Positions 1-7,747 of a stretch of 12,863 nucleotides of DNA are shown one piece after another. The notes beneath the pieces were generated by a model. That model ran no database searches. It saw nothing but the letters and a program-made list of their open reading frames with translations, and had not been told where the DNA came from. Position 1 is the first letter of the stretch. Every line of letters begins with the position of its first letter. A program made the position numbers and the translations under genes. The DNA comes from VMSU01 sp031400755 (lineage in GTDB: Bacteria > Desulfobacterota > Desulfobulbia > Desulfobulbales > VMSU01): assembly GCA_031400755.1 (NCBI GenBank), contig JANNQL010000225.1:1-12863 (forward strand), given 5' to 3'.

Positions 1-171
1 CGCCAGGGCCAGACGAGTGCGGATGCGGCACGAGCGGCCCAGCGACAGCGGAAATTCGCCGCCCAGCGCCGCCATGAGCAGCAACAACTGGAAACGGAGA
101 TTGACTCACAACGCGCCATGCGCCCGCTTGCTCGGCCGAGAGCAGAAAAGAAATTATCGACCGTTTCTTAA
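1..171 (+). other. Open reading frame fragment of unknown identity, Gln/Arg/Ala-rich
   Basis: Frame 1 is open from the left edge to a TAA at 169-171 and encodes a Gln/Arg/Ala-rich, probably helical stretch that includes RQRKFAAQRRHEQQQLETE. The codon choice looks more like real coding than the other two frames here. It overlaps the start of the histidine kinase reading frame, which is frame 3 and becomes convincing only from about position 140. It could be the 3' end of an unrelated upstream gene, or the N-terminal part of the kinase gene separated from the rest by a frameshift. The protein is not recognisable, and I cannot choose between these readings from the window alone. Confidence 0.3.
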
Positions 172-1658
172 GCAATCAGGAAGACATTCTGACCAGCCTG
201 ATTGATCTTTACGGTCTTGATGGTCTTTCAAAACAGGAAACGTTGGAGAAGGTCTTCCCGGCGGTGAACCGCAGTGGGGTCCTGGGAGATCTGGGCGTCA
301 TTGATGCCCAAGGGAATCACCTCACCTATGTGGGGCCGTACCGCAGGCAACTGGCCGGCAAAAATTATCGTGACGCCGCCTGGTTCCTGGAGACCATGCG
401 CAGTGGCAGGTATGTCAGCGATGTCTTCACCGGCTATCGCGATGAACCTCATTTTGTGGTGGCGGTAACTGATGCAGGCCGGACCTGGGTCCTGCGGGCC
501 ACCATAAATTCGGCCTTGTTTAACGCCCTGCTGGCAGGTGTTGAGGTTGGTCCGGACGGCGATGCCTATATCATCAATCAGAAAGGCGAGTTGCAGACGG
601 TGAGCCGGGACGTTGCGCACGCCTCCCAGGCAGGGGGGACGGCGAAATCGGCAATATTAGCGCCGGATGAACTGGCCGATCTCGCTGCCGAGGCTGTGAC
701 CACGGTGCATGAGCATAAGAATTTCTTGTATGTCGCCACCTGGGTCAACGACAAGGGCTGGCTGCTCATCCTGAAGACGAACATCAAGTCTTCGCTAGCC
801 CCGTTTTATCGGGCCTGGAATCTCGGGCTGCTCAGCATTGTCGTTGCTTCGGTCTTTATCCTGGTAGTGACGACGCTTTTGGTCCGCTCCATGATGGACC
901 GCATTGAGTTGGCCGACAAACAGCGCATGATCTTGAACAATCGGGTCCGCGAGGTGGACAAGATGGCCCTGATCGGCAGGCTGGCGGCCAGCGTTGCCCA
1001 TGAGGTCAACAACCCCTTGCAGATCATCGGCGACCAGGCCGGCTGGATTACCGAATTGCTGGAAGAGGAAGATCAACAGTGCCTAAAAAATTATGATGAG
1101 TACAAAGGTTCGGTCCAAAAGATCAGGCAGCATGTCAGTCGGGCAAGCACCATCACCCATCGCCTGCTCGGATTTTCGAGGTCCAGGGAGTTTAAACGAG
1201 TCGCCCAGGACATCAATAACTTGCTCACGGATACGGTCTCTTTTCTTGAGAATGAGGCCAAGCATCATCGAATCAGCCTGCGGCTTAACCTGCAGGAGAA
1301 CCTGCCCAAGGCCATGACCGATCCGTCCCAACTGCAACAGGTCTTTCTTAATATCGTTAATAACGCCATTGATGCGATTGGTAATGATGGGGCTATCACT
1401 ATCCAGACCAGGGCCGATGGTGAGCGCCTGCTCGTCGAATTCGCCGACTCAGGGCCGGGCCTGCCTGCGGAGCATTTACAGAAGATATTTGATCCGTTTT
1501 TTACCACCAAAAAAGCTGACAAGGGTACAGGGCTTGGCCTTTCCATCTCCAAAAACATCATGCAGCGGTTGAGCGGCGATATCCAGGCCGAAAACGGCAA
1601 GCAGGGAGGGTGCCTTTTTACGGTAAGCCTGCCCCTGAGCCAAGCCATGCACTCCTAA
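105..1658 (+). CDS. Sensor histidine kinase with Cache-type sensor domain, 5' end broken or truncated
   Basis: This is a membrane sensor kinase that should autophosphorylate on histidine and pass phosphate to the receiver protein encoded 21 nt downstream. Residue numbers here count from the TTG at 243. Residues 1-190 form the remainder of a periplasmic Cache-like sensor, with the family-typical pattern LGVIDAQGNHLTYVGPY then WVLRATI. A TM helix lies at about 194-215. The dimerisation/H-box is VAHEVNNPLQ with His253. The HATPase domain has N-box Asn374, G1 DSGPG (402-406), F-box DPFFTTK and G2 KGTGLGLS. The reading frame clearly continues upstream of 243 (KEIIDRFLSNQ at about 150-182), but there is no ATG, GTG or TTG between the in-frame TGA at 102-104 and the TTG at 243. 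The expected first TM helix is therefore absent, which points to a frameshift, a truncation or an assembly join. The signal sensed is unknown; the downstream permease suggests an oxyanion or sulfur compound, by inference only. Confidence 0.85.
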   Translation, partial: LTTRHAPACSAESRKEIIDRFLSNQEDILTSLIDLYGLDGLSKQETLEKVFPAVNRSGVLGDLGVIDAQGNHLTYVGPYRRQLAGKNYRDAAWFLETMRSGRYVSDVFTGYRDEPHFVVAVTDAGRTWVLRATINSALFNALLAGVEVGPDGDAYIINQKGELQTVSRDVAHASQAGGTAKSAILAPDELADLAAEAVTTVHEHKNFLYVATWVNDKGWLLILKTNIKSSLAPFYRAWNLGLLSIVVASVFILVVTTLLVRSMMDRIELADKQRMILNNRVREVDKMALIGRLAASVAHEVNNPLQIIGDQAGWITELLEEEDQQCLKNYDEYKGSVQKIRQHVSRASTITHRLLGFSRSREFKRVAQDINNLLTDTVSFLENEAKHHRISLRLNLQENLPKAMTDPSQLQQVFLNIVNNAIDAIGNDGAITIQTRADGERLLVEFADSGPGLPAEHLQKIFDPFFTTKKADKGTGLGLSISKNIMQRLSGDIQAENGKQGGCLFTVSLPLSQAMHS

Positions 1659-1679
1659 CAATAAGGGATTGGACCACTT

Positions 1680-2081
1680 ATGATTTCAGCCGCAACTGAC
1701 GAGTTGAGTGGAAATTTTCGGGTGTTGATAGTTGACGATGAACAGGAGTTTGTGGCAACCCTTATCAAGCGTCTCAGCAAGAGGGGCCTTGCCTGCGAAG
1801 GGGTTTTCACTGGCGCCGAAGCCATAGCGGCTGTGCAAGACAGGGATTTTGACGTGGTGCTCCTCGACATGAAACTGCCAGACCTTGACGGCAATGCGGT
1901 CTTAAGAGAAGTGAAAAAGCTCAAGCCCGAAACGCAGGTGGTTATCCTTACCGGCCATATCTCCACCAAGGATGGCGTCGAAGGATTTGACGACGGGGCC
2001 AATGATTACTTGATGAAGCCGGTGGAATTTGAGTCCTTACTTGAATCGCTGCAAAACGCCAGCCGACGTAAGGCGGCTTAG
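1680..2081 (+). CDS. Single-domain response regulator (CheY-like receiver)
   Basis: A 133-residue stand-alone receiver domain that is probably the phosphorylation partner of the upstream kinase. The acidic pair is Asp19/Asp20 in VLIVDDE, the phospho-acceptor is Asp63 in LLDMKLP, the conserved Thr is Thr91 in ILTGH, and the conserved Lys is Lys113 in LMKP. There is no DNA-binding or other output domain, so it must act by protein contact, pass phosphate on, or serve as a phosphate sink. The ATG at 1680 follows a weak purine-rich site (AAGGGA around 1662-1667), with 21 nt after the kinase stop. The first ten or so residues are a short unstructured leader. The gene probably shares a transcript with the kinase, and perhaps with the permease that starts 73 nt after its stop codon. 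Confidence 0.93.
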   Translation: MISAATDELSGNFRVLIVDDEQEFVATLIKRLSKRGLACEGVFTGAEAIAAVQDRDFDVVLLDMKLPDLDGNAVLREVKKLKPETQVVILTGHISTKDGVEGFDDGANDYLMKPVEFESLLESLQNASRRKAA

Positions 2082-2143
2082 CATAGAGTTTAAGCAACAC
2101 AAATTGGCAAAGGTTAGCAAACATCAACCCCAAACAAAGGAGA

Positions 2144-2149
2144 AGAGGA
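2144..2149 (+). promoter_or_regulatory. Ribosome binding site fixing the permease start at 2155
   Basis: AGAGGA lies 5 nt before the ATG at 2155, with a second purine-rich AGGAG at 2138-2142. The reading frame remains open upstream to a TTG at 2029 inside the receiver gene. This Shine-Dalgarno pair, and the permease-like sequence beginning MNFIKQLGQF, support 2155 as the true start. Confidence 0.75.
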
Positions 2150-2154
2150 AAAAA

Positions 2155-3462
2155 ATGAACTTCATCAAACAGCTAGGTCAATTCATGATGATGGGAGCGA
2201 GGGCCCATGCTCAATGGGAGATTGACACCTCGAAGCGCATCATCCACGATCCCAAGCGGCTCGCCATTTTAGGGCTGCTCTGCCTGCCGATTTTGTTTCT
2301 CGGCATTGCCTACGCCGAGGATATCGCCGGCGTCCTGCCCCAGGTTATCGGCGGTAAAACAGCCTACACCCCAGCCTTCTATACCCCGACCATCTTCTTC
2401 GCCTCTATCGGCGTCGGCATCTGCGCCGGCCTGATCACCGGTTGCATCGGCGCCGGCGGCGGCTTCATCATAGCGCCTGCTCTAATGAGCGCCGGCGTCA
2501 AGGGTATCCTTGCTGTCGGCACCGACCTCTTCCACATCTTCGCCAAGGCGATCATGGGCAGCGTCCTGCACCGCAAACTGGGTAACATATCAGTCGGCTT
2601 GGCCCTCTGGTTCATCCTTGGTTCCATTGGCGGCGCCACCGTCGGCGGCTATATCAACCGTACTCTCTATGATGCAAATCCAGTGTTGAGCGATGCCTTC
2701 ATCACCACTATCTACGTCTTTATGCTGGGCTTCCTGTCGTTCTATTCCTTGATGGACTTCTTCAAGGCCCGCAAGGCGGCTTCCGATCTGGCCAAGAAAT
2801 CAGAGGAAGAACAGAAAAAATTCAAGGCTGGCACTATGACCGGTCTTGCCCAGAAACTGCAAGCGATGAATATCCCGCCCATGATCCATTTCGATCAGAC
2901 TGTCGTGCCTGGCGGACGTAAGATCTCGGCTTGGTTCCTGGTCCTGGCCGGCGCCTTTGTCGGCCTGGCAGCAGCCATCATGGGTGTGGGCGGCGGCTTC
3001 CTGACCTTCCCCATCTTTGTTTATGCCTTGGGCGTCTCCTCCGCCACCACGGTCGGTACCGATATCTTCCAGATCATCTTTACTGCTGGTTACGCTGGAC
3101 TTGGCCAGTACGCCATCTACGGCTTCATCTTCTACACCCTGGCCATGGGCATGTTGCTGGGCTCTTTGGTAGGTATTCAGGTCGGCTCCCTGGTGACCAA
3201 GGTCGTGCCGGGTCAGACCATCTGTGGTTTTTATGCCACCGCCGTTATGGCCGGTTTTATCAACCGGTTTTTTGCCCTGCCGATTAAACTGAGCAAGATG
3301 GGATTCATTAGCCTTGCCCCCGAAACCGGCAAAATACTCGAAAATATCGGGATCTATGCCTTCTTTATTGTTATCTCGACGTTTTCAATTTGGGTTTTTT
3401 GGACATTCTTTTCTAATATCAGCACGTTGAAGGGCGAAGGTCACAAGGAGGCACACTCATGA
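2155..3462 (+). CDS. TauE/SafE family (DUF81) membrane permease, putative sulfite/organosulfur anion exporter
   Basis: A 435-residue polytopic membrane protein. It shows the internal duplication typical of the TauE/SafE family: GCIGAGGGFIIAPAL at about 96-110 with AVGTDLF, and a second half with MGVGGGFLTFPIF at about 276-288 with TVGTDIF. Family members move small anions such as sulfite or sulfoacetate across the inner membrane. The protein is longer than the usual 250-300 residue members. It has an N-terminal cytoplasmic extension plus a TM helix (about 36-54) before the first repeat, and a charged linker (about 203-250, KKSEEEQKKFK) between the halves. The start is set by the Shine-Dalgarno at 2138-2149. 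It overlaps the next gene by 4 nt, so the two products are probably made and used together. Sulfite or a related sulfur anion is the best guess for substrate, but this is not proven by the sequence. Confidence 0.88.
   Translation: MNFIKQLGQFMMMGARAHAQWEIDTSKRIIHDPKRLAILGLLCLPILFLGIAYAEDIAGVLPQVIGGKTAYTPAFYTPTIFFASIGVGICAGLITGCIGAGGGFIIAPALMSAGVKGILAVGTDLFHIFAKAIMGSVLHRKLGNISVGLALWFILGSIGGATVGGYINRTLYDANPVLSDAFITTIYVFMLGFLSFYSLMDFFKARKAASDLAKKSEEEQKKFKAGTMTGLAQKLQAMNIPPMIHFDQTVVPGGRKISAWFLVLAGAFVGLAAAIMGVGGGFLTFPIFVYALGVSSATTVGTDIFQIIFTAGYAGLGQYAIYGFIFYTLAMGMLLGSLVGIQVGSLVTKVVPGQTICGFYATAVMAGFINRFFALPIKLSKMGFISLAPETGKILENIGIYAFFIVISTFSIWVFWTFFSNISTLKGEGHKEAHS
3445..3451 (+). promoter_or_regulatory. 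Strong ribosome binding site for the two-TM partner protein
   Basis: AAGGAGG lies 7 nt before the ATG at 3459, inside the end of the permease gene. With the ATGA stop/start overlap it indicates efficient, probably coupled, translation of the downstream protein. Confidence 0.8.
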
Positions 3463-4145
3463 TTGCCAATAAAAAGGAATTTGGTTTGGGGCTTGGCCTG
3501 TTCGCGGGCTTTTGGGTCTTATTTATTATCCTGATGTCACCGGTCTTTGCCGGCAAGAATCTCTTGGACTATATGGATAACCTCTACAATATGATCTCCA
3601 AGAAATCCTCCTATTACATCCCGACCGTCTCAAAGAAGCTCACGGACTATAAGGGCCAGCAGGTATCTTTCTCCGTCAAGGCCAAAAAGCCGGAGCAGAT
3701 TGCCCTCCTGACCAAGATGTTTAAAGGGGCTGGGGCCACGGTCACAGCCGATGGGGAAAAGTTGAAGATTGCAGGCGACTTGAGCGCCATAGTGGGGGCT
3801 GCCTTGGCTGATTGCGAAGTCATGTTTGAAAATGACGGCAAGGCCATTGCGGCCAAGTACGGCAGTGAGGAACGGGCGGTCCTCTATGAGTGGGAGGAGG
3901 CCTTTAAGTCAGCCGAGAAGGAGATGAACAAGAACAACAAGTTCAAGGAAGGAAAAATATTCAACAATGCCCAGACCAAGGCCATTGAGCCCGCTTACAA
4001 CTACTACGGTATTGAAGCGGTGCCAATCAAGGACAAGTGGGTTACTGTCGTCCTTTCCCTGGTGGGGTATGTTTTTTATACCTTGTGGTTCGGGTTTTCG
4101 ATCCTATTCATGTTTGAAGGCTGGGGCCTGAAGCTCGAACATTGA
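3459..4145 (+). CDS. Two-TM hypothetical protein, partner of the TauE/SafE permease
   Basis: A 228-residue protein with no family name I can assign. It has a TM helix at about 9-31, a polar loop domain at about 32-194, a second TM helix at about 195-220, and a short charged tail. The loop contains a possible alpha/beta segment (about 68-120, QQVSFSVKAKKPEQ onward) followed by a charged helical segment (about 137-165). The two helices with a short N-terminus make it likely that the loop faces the periplasm, although topology is inferred. It overlaps the permease stop by 4 nt (ATGA) and has its own strong Shine-Dalgarno. This argues for an accessory subunit or substrate-capturing partner of the permease. 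A terminator follows directly, so it is the last gene of the unit. Confidence 0.85.
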   Translation: MIANKKEFGLGLGLFAGFWVLFIILMSPVFAGKNLLDYMDNLYNMISKKSSYYIPTVSKKLTDYKGQQVSFSVKAKKPEQIALLTKMFKGAGATVTADGEKLKIAGDLSAIVGAALADCEVMFENDGKAIAAKYGSEERAVLYEWEEAFKSAEKEMNKNNKFKEGKIFNNAQTKAIEPAYNYYGIEAVPIKDKWVTVVLSLVGYVFYTLWFGFSILFMFEGWGLKLEH

Positions 4146-4162
4146 CAAGACAATAAGACATA

Positions 4163-4208
4163 TCAAAATACAAAGGCCAGCATCGTTTTGCTGGCCTTTG
4201 TATTTTGA
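4163..4208 (+). terminator. Rho-independent terminator, 20-bp perfect stem
   Basis: The left arm 4163-4182 and right arm 4189-4208 are perfectly complementary, including the GC-rich core AAAGGCCAGCA / TGCTGGCCTTT, with a 6-nt TCGTTT loop. The right arm ends TATTTT and the left arm begins with an A-rich stretch, so it could stop transcription from either side. It separates the permease unit from the defence-like operon. Confidence 0.93.
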
Positions 4209-4219
4209 GGAGGCCTCCT
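4208..4219. repeat. 12-bp perfect palindrome between terminator and promoter
   Basis: AGGAGGCCTCCT is a perfect inverted repeat just downstream of the terminator, overlapping its last base, and 12 nt upstream of the putative -35 box. It could be an operator half-site region or a chance sequence. No regulator gene is visible in the window. Confidence 0.4.
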
Positions 4220-4231
4220 ATTGGAAAGGGA

Positions 4232-4260
4232 TTGACTTACATATCGAGCCCGGCTATCGT
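4232..4260 (+). promoter_or_regulatory. Putative sigma70-type promoter of the four-gene operon
   Basis: TTGACT (4232-4237), a 17-nt spacer, then TATCGT (4255-4260). The -35 is five of six to consensus and the spacing is ideal; the -10 is moderate. It lies after the terminator and 44 nt before the first start codon. An independent promoter is needed here because the strong terminator blocks read-through. Confidence 0.5.
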
Positions 4261-4304
4261 TTTTTCGGAAAAAGAATCGTGAATAAGCCTCAACGGGATA
4301 TTGT

Positions 4305-7300
4305 ATGCCACGGATATTCGATAACATTGAAACATCGCTCTTGCCAGCCTTGCAAGAAACCATGCAGGTTGCGGAACGTGCCGATTTTTGCGTCGGGTAT
4401 TTCAACCTGCGCGGTTGGCGGCATCTATCGCCTCAGGTTGACCGCTGGGCTGGCGGCGAAAGTCAGTGTTGCCGCCTTCTCGTTGGCATGCACGTTTCCC
4501 CTTCCGATGAATTGCGCCGCATTCTGCGCATTCACGGTGGAGAAGACACCATCGATAACCAGACGGCTATCCGAGAAAAACGGCATATCGCCGAAGATTT
4601 CCGTCAACAACTTACCTTCGGGGCACCCACCAACGAAGACGAAACAGCACTCCGCCAACTTGCCCAACAGATTCATGCCAAGAAACTGATCGTCAAGGTT
4701 TTCTTGCGCCATCCGCTGCATGCCAAACTCTATCTGCTTTATCGACACGACATCAATAACCCAATTACCGGTTTTATTGGCAGCAGCAACCTCACCCTCG
4801 CCGGACTTGCCAAACAGGGGGAACTCAATGTCGATGTACTGGAACACGATGCCTGCAACAAACTCGCCGACTGGTTCGAGGATCGCTGGAGCGACCGTTG
4901 GTGCCTCGATATTTCTAAAGAACTCGCGGACATCATCGACGAAAGTTGGGCCGGGGATCGACTGGTTTCGCCCTACCATGTTTATCTGAAGATGGCCTAT
5001 CATCTGGCCCAAGAAGCGCGGGCTGGCCTATCTGAATTCCGCATTCCCGCCGTGTTCGGCGACTCCCTTTTCGATTTCCAGGTAGCGGCGGTCAAGATTG
5101 CGGCCCACCACCTGCACAAGCGCAAGGGCGTGTTGATTGGCGACGTTGTGGGTTTGGGCAAGTCGATGATGGCTACCGCCTTAGCAAAAGTGTTCGAGGA
5201 CGCTGACGATTACCACACGGAAACCTTGATCATCTGCCCCAAAAATCTTGTATCCATGTGGGAGGATTACGCTCACCGCTACCAGCTCCGCTACAAAATA
5301 TTGCCACTTTCCAGGGTGATAAACGAGTTGCCAGAGAAGACACGCCGCTACCGGGTCGTACTGATTGACGAATCCCACAATCTGCGCAACAGGGAAGGTA
5401 AGCGCTGGAAGGTCATCCGGGACTACATCGAGCGCAATGACAGTCTCTGTATCCTGTTGTCCGCCACCCCATACAACAAGACATATCGTGATCTCTCCGC
5501 CCAGCTTGCGCTCTTTCTGCGCGAAGAAACTGACATCGGTATCCGTCCAGAGAAGCTTATTGCCCAACTCGGTGGCGAGCATGAGTTTATCCGCCGCCAT
5601 CAATGCCCGGTAAAGTCGCTGGCGGCCTTTGACAAGAGCGAAGATCCGGACGACTGGCGTGACCTGATGCGACTCTACATGGTACGCCGTACCCGTGGCT
5701 TTATCATGCAGCATTACACCCATGAAGACGAGGGCGGCAAATACCTGCTCTTCCCCGATGGCCGGAAATCCTACTTCCCAAAGCGACTGCCCCAAAATCT
5801 CAGTTTTAAGATTGACGATTCCGACCCTGCCGATCACTACGCCCGTTTTTATTCAGACAAGGTGGTCAACTCCATCAATGATCTGCTCCTGCCGCGCTAC
5901 GGACTCGGCAACTACATCGCCCCCACCCCAAAATCGCCGCCCCCGCCACATCAGGTCAATATCATTGATGGGCTTTCCCGTGCGGGTACACGGCTGATGG
6001 GGTTTTGCCGCACCAATCTTTTCAAGCGTTTGGAAAGCGCTGGCCCTGTCTTTCTGCTCTCCATCGAACGCCATATTCTGCGCAACTTTATCGTGTTGCA
6101 TGCCATCGAAAGTGGCCTTGACATCCCCCTGGGGACGCAAGGCGCAGAGTTGCTTGACACCCGCTATTACGACGAGGATCTGGAAGGGACATTGTTCGCC
6201 GACGTGGCTAAAGGTGACAACGAGGAAGTAATCGACGACCCGGAGGTCAGCAGCAGTGTAATCAGCAGCTTACGCACCGAGGCGGACTTCCGCGCTCGTG
6301 CGGCCAAGGCCTATGCCGCGTATAGCAGTTCTTTCAAGAATCGTTTCAAGTGGCTGCCCAGCAGCCTGTTCATCGAAGATCTGGGTAAGGATTTGCAAAC
6401 CGATGCCCTGGCACTGCTTGACGTTCTGGCGCAATGCGGCGAATGGAATCCGGAGCAGGATGCCAAGCTCATCAAACTGATCGAGCTTGTAACCACACGT
6501 CACGACAAGGAAAAGCTTTTGATCTTTACCCAGTTTGCCGACACTGCCCGTTATCTGAGACGCCAGCTACTGGCGCATGGCATCACGCAGGTGGAGGCTG
6601 CCACCGGTGGCAGCGCTGACCCCACGGAGCTTGCCTGGCGCTTTTCGCCCGAGTCCAACGGCAAGCGCCACCTTATCTCCCCTCTCCCTGGGGGAGAGGG
6701 GTCGGGGGTGAGGGCAAATGACGAGTTGCGGGTACTTGTTGCCACCGATGTCCTTTCCGAAGGCCAGAACCTCCAGGACTGCGCCATCATCATCAATTAT
6801 GACCTGCCTTGGGCCATCATCCGCCTCATCCAGCGGGCCGGTCGTGTGGATCGTATCGGCCAAAAGTCCGACAAGATTCTTTGCTACTCCTTTGTGCCAG
6901 CAGATGGGGTCGAGCGCCTGATCCGGCTCCGCGCCCGTGTCCGCCAGCGGTTGACTGAAAATGCCGAGGTGGTTGGCTCTGACGAAATTTTCTTCGACGA
7001 TGACGGGAGCGACCAACACATCCGCGACCTCTACACCGAGAAAAATGGCATCCTTGATGATGACGACACCGAGGTTGACCTGGCCTCCTACGCCTACCAG
7101 ATATGGAAGAACGCCACCGATGCCGATCCTTCTCTAGTCGCCAAGATCGAAGCGATGCCCAACGTGGTCTATGCCACAAAAGCCCATGAACCATCGCCGA
7201 CAGCACCCAGTGGCGTACTGGTTTACATGCGTACCGCCCAGGGTAACGATGCACTGGCCTGGATGGACGAGGCGGGCAGGCCGGTGACCCAATCGCAACT

Positions 7301-7745
7301 CACCATTCTGAAGGCGGCGGCCTGCTCCACCGATACGCCGGCCTTGCCGAGAATGGAACACCATCACCCCCTCACCCAGAAGGGACTGGCCCACATTATC
7401 GAAGAAGAAAAAACTTTCGGCGGTGCCTTGGGCCGTCCTTCCGGTGCCCGCTTCAAGGCCTACGAGCGGCTCAAACGCTATAGAGAAAGCCTTGGCAACA
7501 AACGTGACCTGTTCATCACCGACGAGTTTGTCCGCCGCATTGAGCGGGCGCAGGAGGAGATATACCGCTATCCCCTCTACCAGTCGGCCACCGACACCCT
7601 TAATCGCCAGTTCAAGGCCGGGGTGTCAGATCACCACTTTGCCGAGCTGGTCCTTGCCTTGCGCGAAGACGCCAGGCTCTGCGCCATCGACGATGGTCAG
7701 GACGACCGCGAACCGCGCCTGATCTGTAGCCTGGGACTTGCCTGA
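4305..7745 (+). CDS. PLD nuclease-SNF2 helicase fusion, predicted ATP-dependent restriction/translocation subunit
   Basis: This 1146-residue protein joins a phospholipase D-type nuclease domain to a superfamily 2 DNA motor. The PLD part (about 1-200) has the HxK motif HAKLYLL (His139, Lys141) and GFIGSSNLT (156-164), one HKD set, so the active nuclease would be a dimer. RecA1 has a Q-motif-like DFQ (257-259), Walker A GDVVGLGKS (279-287), DESH box (355-358) and SATP (386-389). RecA2 has LLIFTQF (738-744), ATDVLSEGQNLQDC (813-826) and QRAGRVDRIGQ (843-853). A Pro-rich linker lies near 540-550, and about 290 C-terminal residues are unassigned. Residues 791-803 come from an inserted palindromic element. 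The start is ATG 4305, because an in-frame TAA sits at 4284. The next gene, a DNA methyltransferase, starts 2 nt after the stop, so the protein probably acts as the restriction arm that spares methylated host DNA. It is reminiscent of DrmD of class 1 DISARM, but with PLD fused on. Confidence 0.93.
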   Translation: MPRIFDNIETSLLPALQETMQVAERADFCVGYFNLRGWRHLSPQVDRWAGGESQCCRLLVGMHVSPSDELRRILRIHGGEDTIDNQTAIREKRHIAEDFRQQLTFGAPTNEDETALRQLAQQIHAKKLIVKVFLRHPLHAKLYLLYRHDINNPITGFIGSSNLTLAGLAKQGELNVDVLEHDACNKLADWFEDRWSDRWCLDISKELADIIDESWAGDRLVSPYHVYLKMAYHLAQEARAGLSEFRIPAVFGDSLFDFQVAAVKIAAHHLHKRKGVLIGDVVGLGKSMMATALAKVFEDADDYHTETLIICPKNLVSMWEDYAHRYQLRYKILPLSRVINELPEKTRRYRVVLIDESHNLRNREGKRWKVIRDYIERNDSLCILLSATPYNKTYRDLSAQLALFLREETDIGIRPEKLIAQLGGEHEFIRRHQCPVKSLAAFDKSEDPDDWRDLMRLYMVRRTRGFIMQHYTHEDEGGKYLLFPDGRKSYFPKRLPQNLSFKIDDSDPADHYARFYSDKVVNSINDLLLPRYGLGNYIAPTPKSPPPPHQVNIIDGLSRAGTRLMGFCRTNLFKRLESAGPVFLLSIERHILRNFIVLHAIESGLDIPLGTQGAELLDTRYYDEDLEGTLFADVAKGDNEEVIDDPEVSSSVISSLRTEADFRARAAKAYAAYSSSFKNRFKWLPSSLFIEDLGKDLQTDALALLDVLAQCGEWNPEQDAKLIKLIELVTTRHDKEKLLIFTQFADTARYLRRQLLAHGITQVEAATGGSADPTELAWRFSPESNGKRHLISPLPGGEGSGVRANDELRVLVATDVLSEGQNLQDCAIIINYDLPWAIIRLIQRAGRVDRIGQKSDKILCYSFVPADGVERLIRLRARVRQRLTENAEVVGSDEIFFDDDGSDQHIRDLYTEKNGILDDDDTEVDLASYAYQIWKNATDADPSLVAKIEAMPNVVYATKAHEPSPTAPSGVLVYMRTAQGNDALAWMDEAGRPVTQSQLTILKAAACSTDTPALPRMEHHHPLTQKGLAHIIEEEKTFGGALGRPSGARFKAYERLKRYRESLGNKRDLFITDEFVRRIERAQEEIYRYPLYQSATDTLNRQFKAGVSDHHFAELVLALREDARLCAIDDGQDDREPRLICSLGLA
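6676..6714 (-). repeat. GC-rich palindromic repeat element inserted in frame in the helicase gene (copy 1)
   Basis: The core is a 10-bp perfect inverted repeat, CCCCTCTCCC (6679-6688) and GGGAGAGGGG (6692-6701), followed by GTCGGGGGTGAGGG. Read on the minus strand it begins CCCTCACCCCCGACCCCTC. That matches the general pattern of an interspersed repeat known to me from many bacterial genomes, and copy 2 in this window. It adds the residues ISPLPGGEGSGVR to the helicase between motifs IV and V without breaking the frame. Confidence 0.85.
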
Positions 7746-7747
7746 AC

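Noticed and set aside
4198..4689. Plus-strand open frame of 163 codons overlapping the helicase start
   Set aside because: It begins inside the terminator right arm, has a compositionally odd Cys/Ser/Pro-rich product, and overlaps the well-supported PLD domain.
5181..5837. Minus-strand open frame of 218 codons opposite the helicase
   Set aside because: Shadow of the SNF2 gene covering essential helicase motifs on the other strand; no motif or ribosome site supports it.
7366..7385. CCCCCTCACCC-like stretch in the helicase 3' part
   Set aside because: It resembles the first part of the palindromic repeat, but the inverted GAGGGAGAGGG half is missing, so it is probably a chance match.
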